From Neonectria sp. B-13 (lineage: Eukaryota > Ascomycota > Sordariomycetes > Hypocreales > Nectriaceae), in the NCBI GenBank assembly GCA_002682825.1, contig NOKP01000035.1, forward strand, positions 62,001-126,000: DNA of 64,000 nt, given 5' to 3'. The translations under genes and the position numbers were made by a program. The notes beneath the pieces are model-generated. The model saw only the letters and a list, made by a program, of their open reading frames with translations, did no database searches and was not told where the DNA came from. This document shows, in pieces, positions 10,304 to 23,333 of the stretch. Every line of letters starts with the position of its first letter. The stretch's first letter is position 1.

Positions 10304-13300
10304 CTTGATGGTTGGTAGGTGAGACTGTGCAGATGTAAGTGTTTGGTTCGTCTGCGTTCTGTTCAAGAGTGGATGCTAACCTGGGTGTTTAAGAGGCGAA
10401 GGGATGTGATATTTCAGAGTTGTGAATGTGGCTTTGAGGCTGATGAGATGTGATGAAGGTGAGTGGTGATGAGGGTGTTTGTTTGTTGTCCCAAGAGTCT
10501 TCTTATGTACTTGCCATCTGAAATGGTTGACATTTATTATTAGAATCATGGCTTCATCGCATGGGTCGTCGGCTTCATATTCGATCTCAATGTCACCTCG
10601 CTCTCGCCGTCTCCTACCCGCATTCCAAGCGGTCACAAAGCTTAACTAATGACATAACCAGGGATCTCCTAGATCCAAGAAATGCGCAAGGGTGATAGTA
10701 AAACCCGGGCACTCAAGCGCAAGGACATGGAGGCATGTGTGTGAAGAGTTCTGTCTGCCGAGGGTCCAGTGCGTTCGAGGCCGTGGGAAAAAGTCCTTGC
10801 TCCCCGAAATTCCACCTTTAACTTAAGAGAGTTTAGCATGGCTTGCTGCCAAACCAATCACGGGCCTCATCTATTTTCGTGTTCTCCTCTCGGGCATTTG
10901 ATCCGTGTGGAAATTAAGCCTAAAATAGTTAAAGCATTCGCCCTACCCCAGCCAATACGAACCGATGGAACTATTGCCTCGTATCCTTCATGTTAATGAC
11001 TTTCAGTCTCTCTGACCACCTCGTAATCGAACCATCCATTGGCGATCTAAATAACACTATAGTGCTCGTGTCAATGCCTTCTATTGAGCTAGCCTCAATG
11101 TCGACAGTCGACGTCCTTAATTCACCACGTGGTCGGTTATGCGGCACGCGAACTTCGCCGAACATGGTCCAAATCCAACATTGAGCCTGAAGTGTTAATC
11201 TGAGTGGCTAGATGCGATGCTAGCGAGTACAATACACGGTATACCTAATATGAGGGAGTAGTTTCTGGGTTCTAACTGATGGTTGAAGCATCCAAAGCAC
11301 AGTGAAATGCGCGATGCGTAGAGAAAGCTCTCTTCTTGTGACGATTGAAAACCCCTTTACCCTACTAGCAAAGCACTCTATTAAACTTAGAAGGACTCAC
11401 TTCGCGTAACTGCAAGTCTCGTTTGAAAGTCTCGTAAGCCAGTTTCTCACAAATCGAACCATCAGGCTTGCCCGACAGTAAATCAATCGCATCGGAATTG
11501 CGGTAAAATCACACCCAGACTCGACCATCTTTTCCAATATCTGGCCCAGACCGTTCATCAAAGCTTAATGACATAGAAGCCAGTCTTCTGATCATATCTT
11601 GCATTGGCGCGATCGAGCTCTCATATATGTCTTAAATCTTGGCCACGTTCGCCTACAAATCCAGAGTATGATCAACGTTTCTTTCTGAAGAACGAGATTA
11701 CTATACATACACAATCGGTTAAATAACCTCAGTCGCTCAGGATGTGAATGCAATGAAAACCCTCCAACAAGCAGCATAATACAAGAACAGAAAGCGAATG
11801 AATAATTAATCGATCAAGTGGTACCAAGGGTAGTACATTTGCCCTGTCATATTATCCTTCATCCAATAAACCTCAATCAATTCCTCCACCGCCTTGGTTA
11901 GCCGTGATGCCCAAAATATTTTCAAGTCTGGCTCGTACGAGGACCCGATGTGGTGAGTGGTTGCTGGAGACTCGGGATTGAAATTGAGGTTGAGAGGGAA
12001 AGCAAATAATGGCATCTAAAGCAGAACAATTGTTTCGAAGCATGCTGAGAAAGCTTAGTGTAGTGTTGGACGAGACCGTTCCGCAGTGGTGCAGGGTAGG
12101 TGCAGTTGCGCGAAATCAGCAGCAACGAAGTCCGTGCCTTTTGTTGTAATATCACGCAATCGTTTGAATACGTTAAGAATTGAAGATATTGATTCCTACG
12201 ATATGGTGGAAGCGTTTCTTCTAGAGAAACTAGGTTGCCGATGGTCTTAAGGTTCGTTGAGGGAAGTCAAGTAGGTCGGACTTTGCAGTAAGCAGATGAA
12301 TCCTGTGATGAACCGCAAGACAGCTCACGATGTGATACAACCGGCTTGATGAGTGGCCTGAGCTAAAAAGCGTACAATCGATGCGGGTTACTTGCTAAGA
12401 TCAAGCCGCAGAATGACAGGACATGATCATTTCAACATTGCACCCCCCACTATCACTCTAGCCTTCTTAAATAAAATATTCTCAGACACAGCACAATACG
12501 ACGAATAATGCAAAGAAACTCCAATCACGGGGCCTCCAACTCACAAGATTCATTCATAATTCAATTCCAAGGCATTGTGATAAAAGCTGGTTATTGTAAA
12601 CTCAGCTGTCGCGCATGACAATGCCTGCTTTTACACCCGCAAGCGCTCAGCTTAAATGGTCTGCAAGTCTCCTGTCTCACTCCAGAATCAATGTTCAGTA
12701 TTACAGAGTGTGGTTATATCCCTTCATCACTTCTCCATTCCTCGATGCATCATCCATCTGTGCCCCCCCTCGCTGCTTATTTGGCTGCACTCAGCACTTG
12801 GGGGCACAGTGACGAAGTTCAGGTGACTGAGGATGAAATAGGTCACACTAAACGAAGGATCTAACCCGATTCACTAACAACGAGGAAGCTGTCTTACGAT
12901 GGGGCAGTTGGGAAGCCGTAGTGAGGTATCGTTGATTCGGTGTCAGTATCACCACTTTTGCGTGCGAGTCGCAACTTTGCTCGACGAGGTTATTGCATCA
13001 CTTGCACGGCAGCCAGTATGGAAACGGTCGCAGCGGATGTGTCAGTTCGAAACGGTATCTATATAAGCTACACCACAGAATGAGGGCGGGTACAGTAGCC
13101 CAAGCTCTGTCAGGATGTTACTCGAGGTGGAGACGTAGGAAGATTGGCAAAATCCTCCGTGTCAGCGCAATCACCTACGCTGGGGTTTCAGTTATGGAGT
13201 TGGCTTTGCGAGTACGTTTCACCGCTTATTCTTGGCAGCTGCATTTGTGGGTTGAATGTCTTATTTCAAGCTGAACGGCCTTTTCTTGTGAGACAACTTA

Positions 13301-13879
13301 ACATGTTGTAAATCAGCAAGGCCATTGCTGCACAACGCGACGTCCTGAGTCGCAACTAAAGGCTATTTTGGAGCAATTCGAAAAGGACATGGACCTACTC
13401 CGCCTGCTCGAGAGGAGCAAAACCCAGTAACTAAAGGGCGTCAAGGTTATCCCAATGTTGCCTAGCTGTCAGCCTTCTCCTGGACAGTGAGGGGAAACGC
13501 CTCAATAGTGATGACAAAAGCGGATATGCTCGTTGCCGCTTGCAGCATAGCCTCGGCAGCTCTGTCGATGATTCGTCGCGGCTACGCTCAGGCGTCAGCC
13601 CCCGACGCTAGCGCTGTCATCGCCGTCATCATTAGAGGCACCACGTAGTCAGACATCACCGACCTGGTCACGTCAGGTCAGCTGTGGCACCGCCGACCGT
13701 AGCTACAGCTCTGCTCACAGCCCGAAGTGCCTCGGATCGGATGTATCGGCTGAGCCCCACTGTCGTCATGGAGACTACCAGTCCGACGCGGGAGATAAGT
13801 TATAGTCCTGCATTTCCCGCCTTAGCCGTGTCTGTCTGCATCGTCTCAAACCTCACTAACTCGCCAATTCATCGTCGTC
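10304..13879. other. Long intergenic region, no gene supported
   Basis: About 3.6 kb. Short ORFs only. Two stretches look slightly more protein-like: minus strand 11806-12155 (for example LTKAVEELIEVYWMKDN) and plus strand 12993-13274. Neither has a start, splice pattern or family I can name, and both could be gene relics or chance. The last 300 bp is GC-rich and is probably the promoter of the lipase gene. Confidence 0.35.
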
Positions 13880-15190
13880 ATGGCTCTTCATCGCGTGCTG
13901 GCTCTTGTGAGCCTCTGGTTGGGAATTGCCTCAGCAGCCAAGTCGACTCTCCTGCCGCCGAGCAAAGACCCGTGGTACACCGCACCGCCTGGGTACGAGA
14001 ACACAGAGCCTGGCACTGTCCTCCGCGTGCGACCTGCGCCGGGCAACCTGACCGACATCGTCGGCAACAGCTCCGCTACATACAACATCCTCTTCCGCAC
14101 CACCAACAGCCAGTATAAGCCCACCTGGGCCGTCACGACGCTGCTTGTGCCAGAACTGGGACCCAACAGCACTGCCGCCACTTTCTTCGACGAGTCTGCT
14201 CTGCTGTCGTACCAAGTCCCCTACGACTCTGCCGATGTCGACGCAAGCCCTAGCTACAGCCTGTACGCCACTGACGAGAGTGGTCCCTACGGCGCTGCCC
14301 TGGGCTTGGGACTCTTCGTCTCGATCCCGGACTACGAAGGACCGCTGGCTTCGTTTACTGCGGGTGTCATCTCGGGACATGCGACGCTCGACTCGGTTCG
14401 CGCCGTGCTCTCCTTGGGCCTCGGCCTCAACTTGACTGCACCCCGCGTCGCGCTCTGGGGCTACTCCGGCGGTGCGCTCGCGAGCGAATGGGCGTCTGAA
14501 CTTGCTGTGCAGTACGCGCCAGAGCTATCAGGCGTCATCCTGGGCGCAGCGCTGGGTGGTTTGACCCCCAACATCTCCAGCGTCCTCGATTCCATCTCAG
14601 GTTCAGACGCTGCAGGTTTGGCACCAAGCGCCATCTTGGGACTCACAAGCCAGTATCCCGAGGTTCAGAAGTACTTGCTCAAGCAGCTCAAGACGAGCGG
14701 ACCGTACAACAAGACTGGCTTCCTGGCTGCCACGGACTACACCGTAGTCGAGGCCGGCTACGCCTACGCTGGAGAAGACATTTCCGACTACTTCAAGCAC
14801 GGCGCGGCCACGTTCCGAGACCCCAAGCTCCTGGCCATCATCAACCGAGACGGTATCATGGGATACCACGGCGTGCCCCAATGGCCTCTTTTTGTGTACA
14901 AGGCCATCAACGACGAAATCAGCAAGGTTGCTGACACAGACGTTCTCGTCAAGAGATACTGTGAAGTCGGTGCGAATATCCTGTACCAGAGGAATTCCAA
15001 GGGCACGCACTCGGAAGAGGCTTATTATAGTCTTGGCGCGGCTGTGGAATGGTTGGCGACCATCTTGACTGGCGCGCATACTGAGCTTTATGGGGCTTCG
15101 GGGTGTACCACTCAGAACGTCACCAGGAACGACACCTCGAGCCCGCTGACGAAGCGTGATGCGCTAAATGGCGTCTTCACCTTGTGGTAA
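13880..15190 (+). CDS. Secreted triacylglycerol lipase, LIP/CAL-A family
   Basis: Uninterrupted frame of 436 residues. The signal peptide MALHRVLALVSLWLGIASAA is followed by PPSKDPWYTAPPGYENTEPG, which is typical of fungal secretory lipases (Pfam LIP, CAL-A type). The nucleophile elbow is GYSGG with Ser196. The other triad members are likely Asp345 in AINDEIS and His377 in GTHSEEAYY, in family order Ser-Asp-His. Several N-glycosylation sequons (NLT, NSS, NST, NIS, NKT, NVT, NDT) fit secretion. The length matches the family (about 430-460). It acts outside the cell, hydrolysing acylglycerols or other esters with a cap domain. It is GC-richer than its flanks and intronless. Confidence 0.9.
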   Translation: MALHRVLALVSLWLGIASAAKSTLLPPSKDPWYTAPPGYENTEPGTVLRVRPAPGNLTDIVGNSSATYNILFRTTNSQYKPTWAVTTLLVPELGPNSTAATFFDESALLSYQVPYDSADVDASPSYSLYATDESGPYGAALGLGLFVSIPDYEGPLASFTAGVISGHATLDSVRAVLSLGLGLNLTAPRVALWGYSGGALASEWASELAVQYAPELSGVILGAALGGLTPNISSVLDSISGSDAAGLAPSAILGLTSQYPEVQKYLLKQLKTSGPYNKTGFLAATDYTVVEAGYAYAGEDISDYFKHGAATFRDPKLLAIINRDGIMGYHGVPQWPLFVYKAINDEISKVADTDVLVKRYCEVGANILYQRNSKGTHSEEAYYSLGAAVEWLATILTGAHTELYGASGCTTQNVTRNDTSSPLTKRDALNGVFTLW

Positions 15191-16497
15191 AATTATTGAC
15201 CAGTAATGTGAGAAGTTAGGGAATGTGAAGAGCTTGGTAGAATACATCATGAAAAAGGCCTGCTGGGGATTGAAGGAGTAATGATGGGTTTAGCTTTGGT
15301 AATTCTAGAGACTCGGAATCACGGAATGAGACATCATGGTGCTGTATATATTAAATTCTTACATCTTCGTGCAATTACGATTGAGCCCCTGATGATATCG
15401 TTGACTTAAATATTCTGATTATTGATGGCCTTTTGTGATGACAAAGCCACTGTGTTATTTATGGTATCATGCGATCACGTCCAGCGAGAGATGCCGTATG
15501 GAGGGGGCCATATGGGAAGTATACATTAAGAAGTCCACTGGAATTGGCTTAAAATGACAGGCTTCCAGTCTACTCGGTACGAGTGCGTCAAGTAATCCAG
15601 TCAGAAGGAACAGTTTCCTAAGACACAAAAGACACGAGTAGACTTGCCTACTTCTGAATGGAGGCTAAGCAAGCCTGGTAAATACATTTCTGTACCTCGC
15701 CGCCAGTGGCACATGCAACGTGTCACATGAACAAGATGTGGCAGGCCCACGCATTTGCACATACCTACGGCAAAGATGCTACGTAAGCCACTTCTGTATC
15801 ACATGTGGTTATTAGAAGTTCTGCCAAACCTATAACCAGAATGGCATAAATATCATTTCATTGTCCCTCATGATGCGAAACTCGTGGCTAACATGAGAAC
15901 CCACAAACGATCATTGATCAAGTAGTTGTAAACCGGCTCATATCAACACAGTCAGTAGTCAAATAAGAATCGCAGATGTCTGCAATGCTGCCTACAGACA
16001 TGGATAGTAGAAATTTCTACTGGATTCCCTAGAACCTTGAATAGTAGTATTGTGCGTCTCAAGACAGTTTCGAAGTGGTATGAATATCTTCAACTCTCAA
16101 CTCATATTGTGTCGCACATTGCGGGAGAAAGGTGGAACTATCTATATTTGTACACAACAGACCCATCGGATGAGATGATGTTGAAAGTACTACTTGAGCT
16201 TCTGTGGCCCTCCTTAATGTCTTTACAAAGCAACTATTTCTGTACATCAGCCAACTTGCCTCAGCTCATCGCTCGCTCACCTGTGGAAATTTGTGTCAAA
16301 TCCATCTCAATGATTATGTTTACCTGACCAGGAGTGGGCTTCGACTGAGTACTACTATCACTACTATTTCAAAGGAACCAACAGCAGTGGCGGCAGTGAA
16401 ATGTGAATGTTAATTTAGGATATTTATTACATGTTTCGGCTGCACCAGTGCGCTGACAAACGAATACGAGAACCACAACTAGACATAGATACTCTAT
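15191..16497. other. Convergent intergenic region
   Basis: Region between the 3' ends of the lipase and the purine permease. Only short ORFs, AT-leaning sequence, no RNA gene or repeat that I can support. Confidence 0.4.
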
Positions 16498-18713
16498 CTA
16501 TCTGGAGTACGGCGTCAAGATCTGCGCAGGCCTCGTCACGGATACCTCTATACCATCATCCTTATGCGACGAGGCCACACGAACCATCTCGCAAGCAAAC
16601 TCATCAGAACGGCCCTCACCGTTCATGCTGAAGTTGTGGGTGCTCGAGTTGTTGTCCGTCTTTCCAGAATCCGTCACATTTCGAAAGGCTCGGACGAACC
16701 ACGGCTTCTTCCCGGAACGCTTCCACGTCCAGTACTCCTTGAGATCGTATTCGCGCGGCTCCAGCCTGCCTCCGGAGAGTCGCACTGTGATTGCGACCAA
16801 CCCGTTGATGGCTGCGTACAGAAACATGCCACTGAACAAGATTAGGACTAGTATCTTTTTCGGGGTGATGAGACTTACGCAATGAGCCCGTAGGCGACGC
16901 TAAATGAGAACGGCACAAAGGCAATGACGGCGAATGACGGAAGAGCGTCGCCAATGTATCGCCAATTAACCTGAGTTACCTGTCGGGCCATCATGCATCC
17001 AACCTAGAAGTCATGTGAGAATCTGCTTCCTGGACAAGCCTTCTTAGAGAACTTACCAGAATCAGGGTTGGACCAGTTGCCCAAGGTGGAATGGAGGCGA
17101 AGATGGGCACGAAGAAAATGGAGATGAAGAAGCCCAGGCCGGTTACCATAGCCGTAAGACCCGTGAGACCTCCCTCAGCAATACCTGCGCCACTTTCGAT
17201 GAACGCTGTGACGGGCGAGCACCCGAAGAGGGCGCTGATGGAGATGCATATGGCATCGCAGCAGTACGCAATCGTCGATCGGGGGAAATCACCGTCTTCG
17301 ACGTCAATCACGCCGCAAAAGCGGACCATGGAGTACAGCGTCGCAGTGGCATCGATGATGTCGACGTAAAGGAAGGTGAATAGAGCCACCGCGAACTGAG
17401 TGCCGTTCTTCCCAACGTCCCAATCCAGTGCATTCAGGGTGTGCTTCATTGGATGAAAGGATACGACCTGGCGGAACAACTCGAAGCGCGAGTCTCCTTC
17501 GTCAGTGTGGGGGAAATAGGTTATGGCCGTATTGCGTCTGATGCAGAGGTTAGCAATGACTTGTTTAGGCTGGAGGAGCTGGGATATCTTACGGCCAGGA
17601 GATGATGGAGACAAAGGCAATGCCTATGACAAAGGCATACTTTACTCGAAACGCCATGAGGTACGCCGTGAAGACGCCTCCTGCGACGATACCTGCCCAG
17701 AGCTGTCATCGTGGTTAGTTCCATATGCCTTCGGGTATCAATGGAAAAGGGTCTGACATACCTTGGGACTCGACATGAGTCCTCCCTCACACATCTGAGA
17801 TTCAGCGTTGATCATTTCAACAGGACACCCAGCTATCGTTATCGGTGTCGCCTTCCAGCCTCCTGTGATGGCACCAATACCAGCCGAGTACGACAACCCA
17901 ATCTCAGTGAGAAAAAGTCCAATACCAACACCAGTCGCTGTTTTGATAGTAGCAGGGATCATCTTCACCAACCACTGTCGCATACCGGTCAAGGCTAGGA
18001 AGACGAAGATCAGACCCTCGGCGAAGACAGCCGTAAGCGCAACTGCATACGGGATGTTGCCCGACCCGTTGTAGCCGACGACTTGGAAGGCGAAGTAGGC
18101 GTTGAGTCCCATGCCCGGTCTGTAGCTGTCAGCGTCGTTTCTGGGCCGTAAGGCACGGGGTACTTACGCCAGTGCAACCGGGAGGTTGGTGAACAAGCCG
18201 AAGGCGAAGCTGGAGAGAGCCGCAATGGCAGCTGTCGCGGTGATGAGCTCACGCCTGACTTCTGTAAAGACGTTAGCTTCTCTATCATTGTGCAGTCGCT
18301 GGATGGCGTGGTTACCTTCTTTGCAAGCGGCATAACTGGCGATATCATCGCACTTGATGCGATCCTCCAGATCACAGTGACAGGGACCGCCGGTTTGAGA
18401 AAGAACGGTGGCCTTTGACTTGTTAGTGTCGAACTCGGCATATCAGGAGAGCTGCAGTACATTTACTGCGATGATATACGCCATGGTCGCAAAGGTAGTC
18501 GCGCCGGCGCGGATCTCGTTGGACAGTGAGGAGCCGGGGATCTCTTTAGCCTAAGACTATCCGTCAGCAGAATATCGCGTGGTTCGTGAGGACGGGCGAA
18601 CTTGCATGGCCACTCCCTTCGAGCCTGAAGAACCGGCCGAAGGCGCTTGACGAGACTCGCCTGTTGAACTTGTCGATTGCGGCCGAGACACCGCGGATTG
18701 TAGACTTGGCCAT
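16498..18713 (-). CDS. AzgA-like purine (hypoxanthine/adenine/guanine) permease
   Basis: Nine exons close in frame: 18606-18713, 18461-18550, 18316-18412, 18168-18261, 17762-18119, 17593-17702, 17057-17537, 16879-17003, 16498-16831. They give 598 residues, close to Aspergillus AzgA (580). The start is MAKSTIRGVSAAIDKF...RFFRLEGSGHAKE, followed by NEIRAGATTFATMAYIIAVN, APGMGLNAYFAF in the proton-coupled transport core, TGVGIGLFLTEIGL, FLYVDIIDATATLYS and SPVTAFIESGAGIAEGGLTG. All are signatures of the AzgA branch of the NCS2-like nucleobase transporters at the plasma membrane. About 12-14 membrane segments, then a charged cytosolic tail of about 90 residues. The first intron appears to use a GC donor (GCAAGT). 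The role is salvage or uptake of purine bases. Confidence 0.92.
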
Positions 18714-20715
18714 GGTTGCTTAGTGATTCTCCGTATGCCGGTACAGAGGCAGACGAGCTTCAATGTGTTGGTTCCAAGGGTGGACTTATGAAGTCTCGGA
18801 CCATGGATGATGTCTACAGACAATACAAGACGAAGGAGAATGATACCGGAGATCTTCTTGCGTCAAGAAGAAGTATGGGATGAGCGCGCGTGATCGGGAT
18901 AACGGAATTAACCGCTCCAGGTCATCGAAAGCCACAAACTTGATAAAACGGCACCGAAGCCTTCGTCACACGGGCGTAGATAAACCAAGGCAGAACAACG
19001 GGTCGCACGACGGTCAAAGCAACGGGAAGATCTGTGCTCAAGTCAAAGCGGGAGGAAACAAAATATGGCGCCAACGCTTCAATCTAGGAACAAGCCACCG
19101 AAAGGCGTCCTGGTCTAACAAGTTAATAGGTTCAGCCAGCCCCCTGATGCTGATTAGCGATCGAGGCCATCGGGATCGCCTTCGGCTAGCCGCCGGGGAT
19201 CAAGCAGTTTGGCTGTCAAAAGCAACACGGATTTGCTAGCTCAGCCACGTTGCAGTACCTGACGCTTTCCGGGAGGAGGTTCGGGAAGAACCGTCGGGAT
19301 CCGTTTGCCTTTTCTTTCGTTCCTCTTCTGTCTTATCATTGCTGCTTTCTTTCCTTTTCCCCGTTTCTTTTTCCTTGCATGTTGAAGAACCGCCGGCCGA
19401 TTTCAATCAGCCATCTCTGTCTAGCGTTCTTGGCGGCCCACAGCGGCAGTCTGGCGAGGCGTGTTTATGCTCGCGTGTGATCCGGAGGTTTTCTTCACTC
19501 GGGACAACCCGTCAGCGAGGGCGTTGCGGATGGCTTCATTCAATTTCAGCAGGAATCCAAAGCAGACAGTCTCATATTCGGCTTCGAATTTGGGAAACAG
19601 GTGACAGCGCGAAAGAGTCCCCACCCCCCGCAAAGAGTCTAGATTCAGCCTCTGCTCTTATGCCCCGCCATCAGCTTGTTGCCGAGACGCCACTAGTTCG
19701 TGATTAGACGAGTGGCTACTGCAATAAATGCATGTTCAGCTGAATGTGCTTTGCTTTTCCGGCGTCGAGGTTTGCTCCATGGATGCCTCCAAGCCGAGGA
19801 CGGCCTGGAGTCTGTAGCCGTTGAGACAGAACCGGTTTTTGGCAACACTACCGACTTGCATGTGAAACGGTGTTCGAGTCTACCAATATGCGAAGAGTTG
19901 TGCCTTGCATTACCCTTGCAACCCCCTGCAGAAAGACAAGGCATGTTAGGCGACCGTATGCAAAGCTTGTGACTTGCTAACAAAGCCCCCCCCTTCCTTC
20001 CCTCGTACCAATGATGCTTTTCTCCGCGGGAATCGACAGGAGTATTCAGCTCAGTATCGTAGCCAACCGACGCATCCCCACGTCACCGCCCACTAAGGGA
20101 GTCGATAGACCCAAGCCACGCAAACAGAGTGGTCTGAGAAGGGCCCATGGGATGAGTCTAGACGACAATCACAGCAAGCCGGGGGCGTCAACCAACGGGA
20201 GCACCAGGCGCAGCCAGTGGTTCGCGGAGAAAAGTAGAAGCTCGTGTTGGTGCGTGCTTGCGGCAAACCCGAGACTGCGGCTGCTACGCCTTAACTTATG
20301 GCGCTCAGCTTCATCCAGCTTTGGCACTTGTTGGCCAGCCACGTTTTGAACAGATTTTCCTCCGACGGCCTGGACGGCCTGGACGGCCTGGACGGCACCG
20401 CGCATCAACTAGGTTCAGCCTCGCGTCCCGACGCTCTGGTGCCGTCAGCCATGTCCCCATGTCACCGGCCTTTCCCCTGACGGACAATCAAACACGGGAC
20501 CGCTGGGGCCGAAAAGTCATATCTCATTCTTCATCGTTTCCAGCCTGCGTCATTCTGCAGGAGCCGGGAATCTTTGCCATCTTCAATAACTAGCTCTCTT
20601 TGAAACGCCAGACCCTTCTCCTCAAGATCTCAGACTGCCAATCTTTCCCAGATACGGCGGTCCCTGCTTGCGCTGTGCACCTTGAATTCACTTTCCATCC
20701 GCCTTCTCATCCGCC
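18714..20715. other. Divergent intergenic region
   Basis: About 2 kb between two divergently transcribed genes (permease - and methyltransferase-like +). It therefore holds both promoters. CT-rich tracts occur at about 19310-19380, and poly-C at 19986-19993. No gene is supported. Confidence 0.4.
20364..20396 (+). repeat. Short 9-bp tandem repeat
   Basis: The unit GACGGCCTG is repeated three times perfectly, followed by a partial unit GACGGC. It lies in the upstream region of the methyltransferase-like gene and is a minor minisatellite. Confidence 0.85.
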
Positions 20716-22709
20716 ATGTGGGATGTTGTTTGGACCGATCCCGACAAGATATCCAGAAGAGAGCATCGCGAACGCAAAGCCACAAGGCCGGTCCGCGACA
20801 AGACCTTGTCCTCGTCAAGGTCCGTCTTCAGTCGCGGCTCAATCTCCTCCGTTGAGGGCCCTCTCCATGCCGGCATCGGCGGGCGCAGAGCTGCCGAGGG
20901 AAGCGTCAGGTCGCTGTCGCCTGCCTTGTCCTACTCGCACACGTCTGTGACCGCTGCGGATTTAGATTTGGAGAGTGACAGGTGCTCAAGGTCATTTGTG
21001 AGCGATGAGTCGACACCGGTCGTCTTGGCGCGCAGCCCTGACTCGGTTACCAATCACATTCTTCGTCCCAAGCAGGGCGCGGAATGCACTGTAGGTTCGT
21101 GGCCTTGCGCGATACTTGGGTCTTTGGGGCTCAGCTGTACTCTACATATGAACTGACACCTCTCTAGCACAGATATACATCAATAATTCTAGAGTCGGTG
21201 ACGAACCCGCGAGACCAAAGACGCCCTCTTCATTCTGGAACCCCCCCGTTGTCGAGGTGGCTCTAGAGCCTTGCCACGTTGTTCAGACTCTTAGCGATGG
21301 CTCGTTTATTGTCAGAAGTACCGAAGTCACTACAACAGCCCTTACCGGCGACACCTCATTAGGCCTCAGTTCAAAAATCACCACCGCCGGCAACCCAGAT
21401 AACAAGTCTCCCAACCGCCAGCGGTCCGCCAGTATCAAGTACGTGGCACCCCAAACCAACATTTGTCCCTATCTAACACTAGGTAGTTCTAAAATGGCTT
21501 TACGAGCACTTGGTGCCAAATCTCTAGGAAGGCCGCCACCGCTACCGCTTACACCACGACAAGTGCCTTCATCAAACAGCTCACTGAGGTTGGACAACAC
21601 GGACGGCTGGAAACCACCAGACGCTTGGGCGTGCAGTCCGACAACGGACACCTTTCCGACAATGGAGGAGACCATGGAAGAACCAAGTGCGTTGAGTTCG
21701 AGCTTCTCAATGGATCTCAACGTGATGCAGGGCGAGGTGAGCCGCTTGGCAAGCGAGAGCAATCTTGTTCGTCTACTTCGGCTGAAGCAAGTTTGGCCCA
21801 CGATGAACAAGCCGAACTCGTCAAAAATACTGGAGTTGGAGAAGGCGCAATGGATGCTTTCGGCGCTGTATAACATGGACTTCCCAGTACATTTCGAGGA
21901 AAAGCAGCGCAAATCTCCTAAACGCTCTGCGGACGCGCTGAAGAAAGTCCTCGCACTCTACGAGACGCCAGGTAACAAGATCTTACAACCTCTTTCAACT
22001 TGGCACTCGCTAATCCTTGCAACTAGCTACTGCGTCCTATTTAGCAGCGGTGTATCACTACAAGCAGGTGTACCACTTATCCTCAACGCCGCTATCACAC
22101 GCGCTGTTTCCAAACATCCATCCGGTCTCGGTACCAGTGCGGTCGACTTCGGCCTTCCCCGTGGCTTCGTCGTCTTTCGAAAGCGTCTACTCCTTGCGCC
22201 TCCCACTTTCAATGCCATCGCAGGAGATCCCTGGTCTTCTGAAAAACATTCACCGATGTCTCAAACCCGACGGCACGCTGCATCTAACACTAATCGACCC
22301 CATTCCGACCGCCAATTCGCTCGGACCGCGACTACGAGCTTGGATCGAACAACACCTGCTGTTGAACCTTGAAACGAACTTTCGTTGCATGAGCCCAAGT
22401 AAACTATTTCCCATCTGGCTGGAGAATGCATCATTTCGTTTAGAAAGCGTCAATCCTCAGCCGAGCAAGTTCTTCGCTGTACCTCGCGGTGAAAATCGCT
22501 TCACCCCAGCAAAGATTGGTTCCCAGTCCGACGAGGATATAAAGGAGGAGCTGAGAAGCTTGGTGGGCCGGATGCTCTGGACAGAGGTCTGGGGAGAATA
22601 TGTGGTTACTGACAGATGGTGGTGGGAGGACCCAGAGATTGTAGAAGAATGTAATCAGTGGAAGACTTCTTGGGAGTGGCAATTAATAAGGGCCGTTAAA
22701 AGAAAATAA
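20716..22709 (+). CDS. SAM-dependent methyltransferase-like protein
   Basis: Four exons: 20716-21090, 21173-21438, 21487-21971, 22027-22709, giving 602 residues. The second intron (21439-21486, GTACGT...CTAAC...GTAG) is 48 bp with no frame change, so a 618-residue form keeping it is possible. The N-terminal third is Ser/Arg-rich and low-complexity, probably disordered. The C-terminal part carries KVLALYETPATASYLAAVYH, then a degenerate class-I methyltransferase core: ESVYSLRLPLSMPSQEIPGL, IHRCLKPDGTLHLTLIDPIP (motif like the LKPGG post-II strand), and a closing tail with DRWWWEDPEIVEECNQWKTS. A clear GxGxG SAM loop is not seen, so activity is uncertain. A conserved fungal protein; substrate unknown. 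Confidence 0.75.
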
Positions 22710-23333
22710 GATGTCTTCAATCAAATTCCCTTCTAGATACCCTTAATCGTATATACTTTTTCTTTTCTGGCGTATTATTACCTCTCTATTGAGACTGGAC
22801 GTCTATCGAAGTCCTTGGCATGCGCGAGATGAATACTGAGTCGGGGGTTACTATTCGAGGTTGTCAGTCGAGGCTCTGGTGACATATTCTTGAAATCACT
22901 GTTGGCTTTGCAAAATATGCTCTATAATATGGCGCTGCTGTTGAAGATATAGGTAGAACTCTACTTCTCCGTTGAGGTTTCAGTCGCAATGAGGAACTTC
23001 CGGTTTTTGTTGCCCCTTGACTCATGCGCCTTGACTCAGCATCGAGCAGTAGTAAATCGCGTCAATGCATCATTACTTGCTCTATGGGGGGAGGTCATAT
23101 TGTTGCAAGGCGGGTTTACAGGTGGAAGTGGCATAAAGCGTCGAGATCAACACGAATGAGGAGGAGGCAATACACGATAAGACTTCGGCTCGAAGAGACA
23201 GCCTGATAGACGCTAAGTGTCCAGTGAACAGCTACACAAAAATGTCCCACTGGCCCTAGCATAACAACCGTGATAAACCTTAATAAAGGAACATCTTCCT
23301 CTAAATCTACTGATGACTGACATAAACGCACAA
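22710..23333. other. Convergent intergenic spacer
   Basis: Spacer between convergent genes. No ORF of interest; moderately AT-rich. Confidence 0.4.

Noticed and set aside
11440..11470. AAATCGAACCATC, resembling a reverse-strand tRNA T-loop
   Set aside because: No cloverleaf can be drawn around it.
12993..13274. 93-codon plus-strand ORF with many basic residues
   Set aside because: No family motif, no credible upstream or downstream exon; likely chance.
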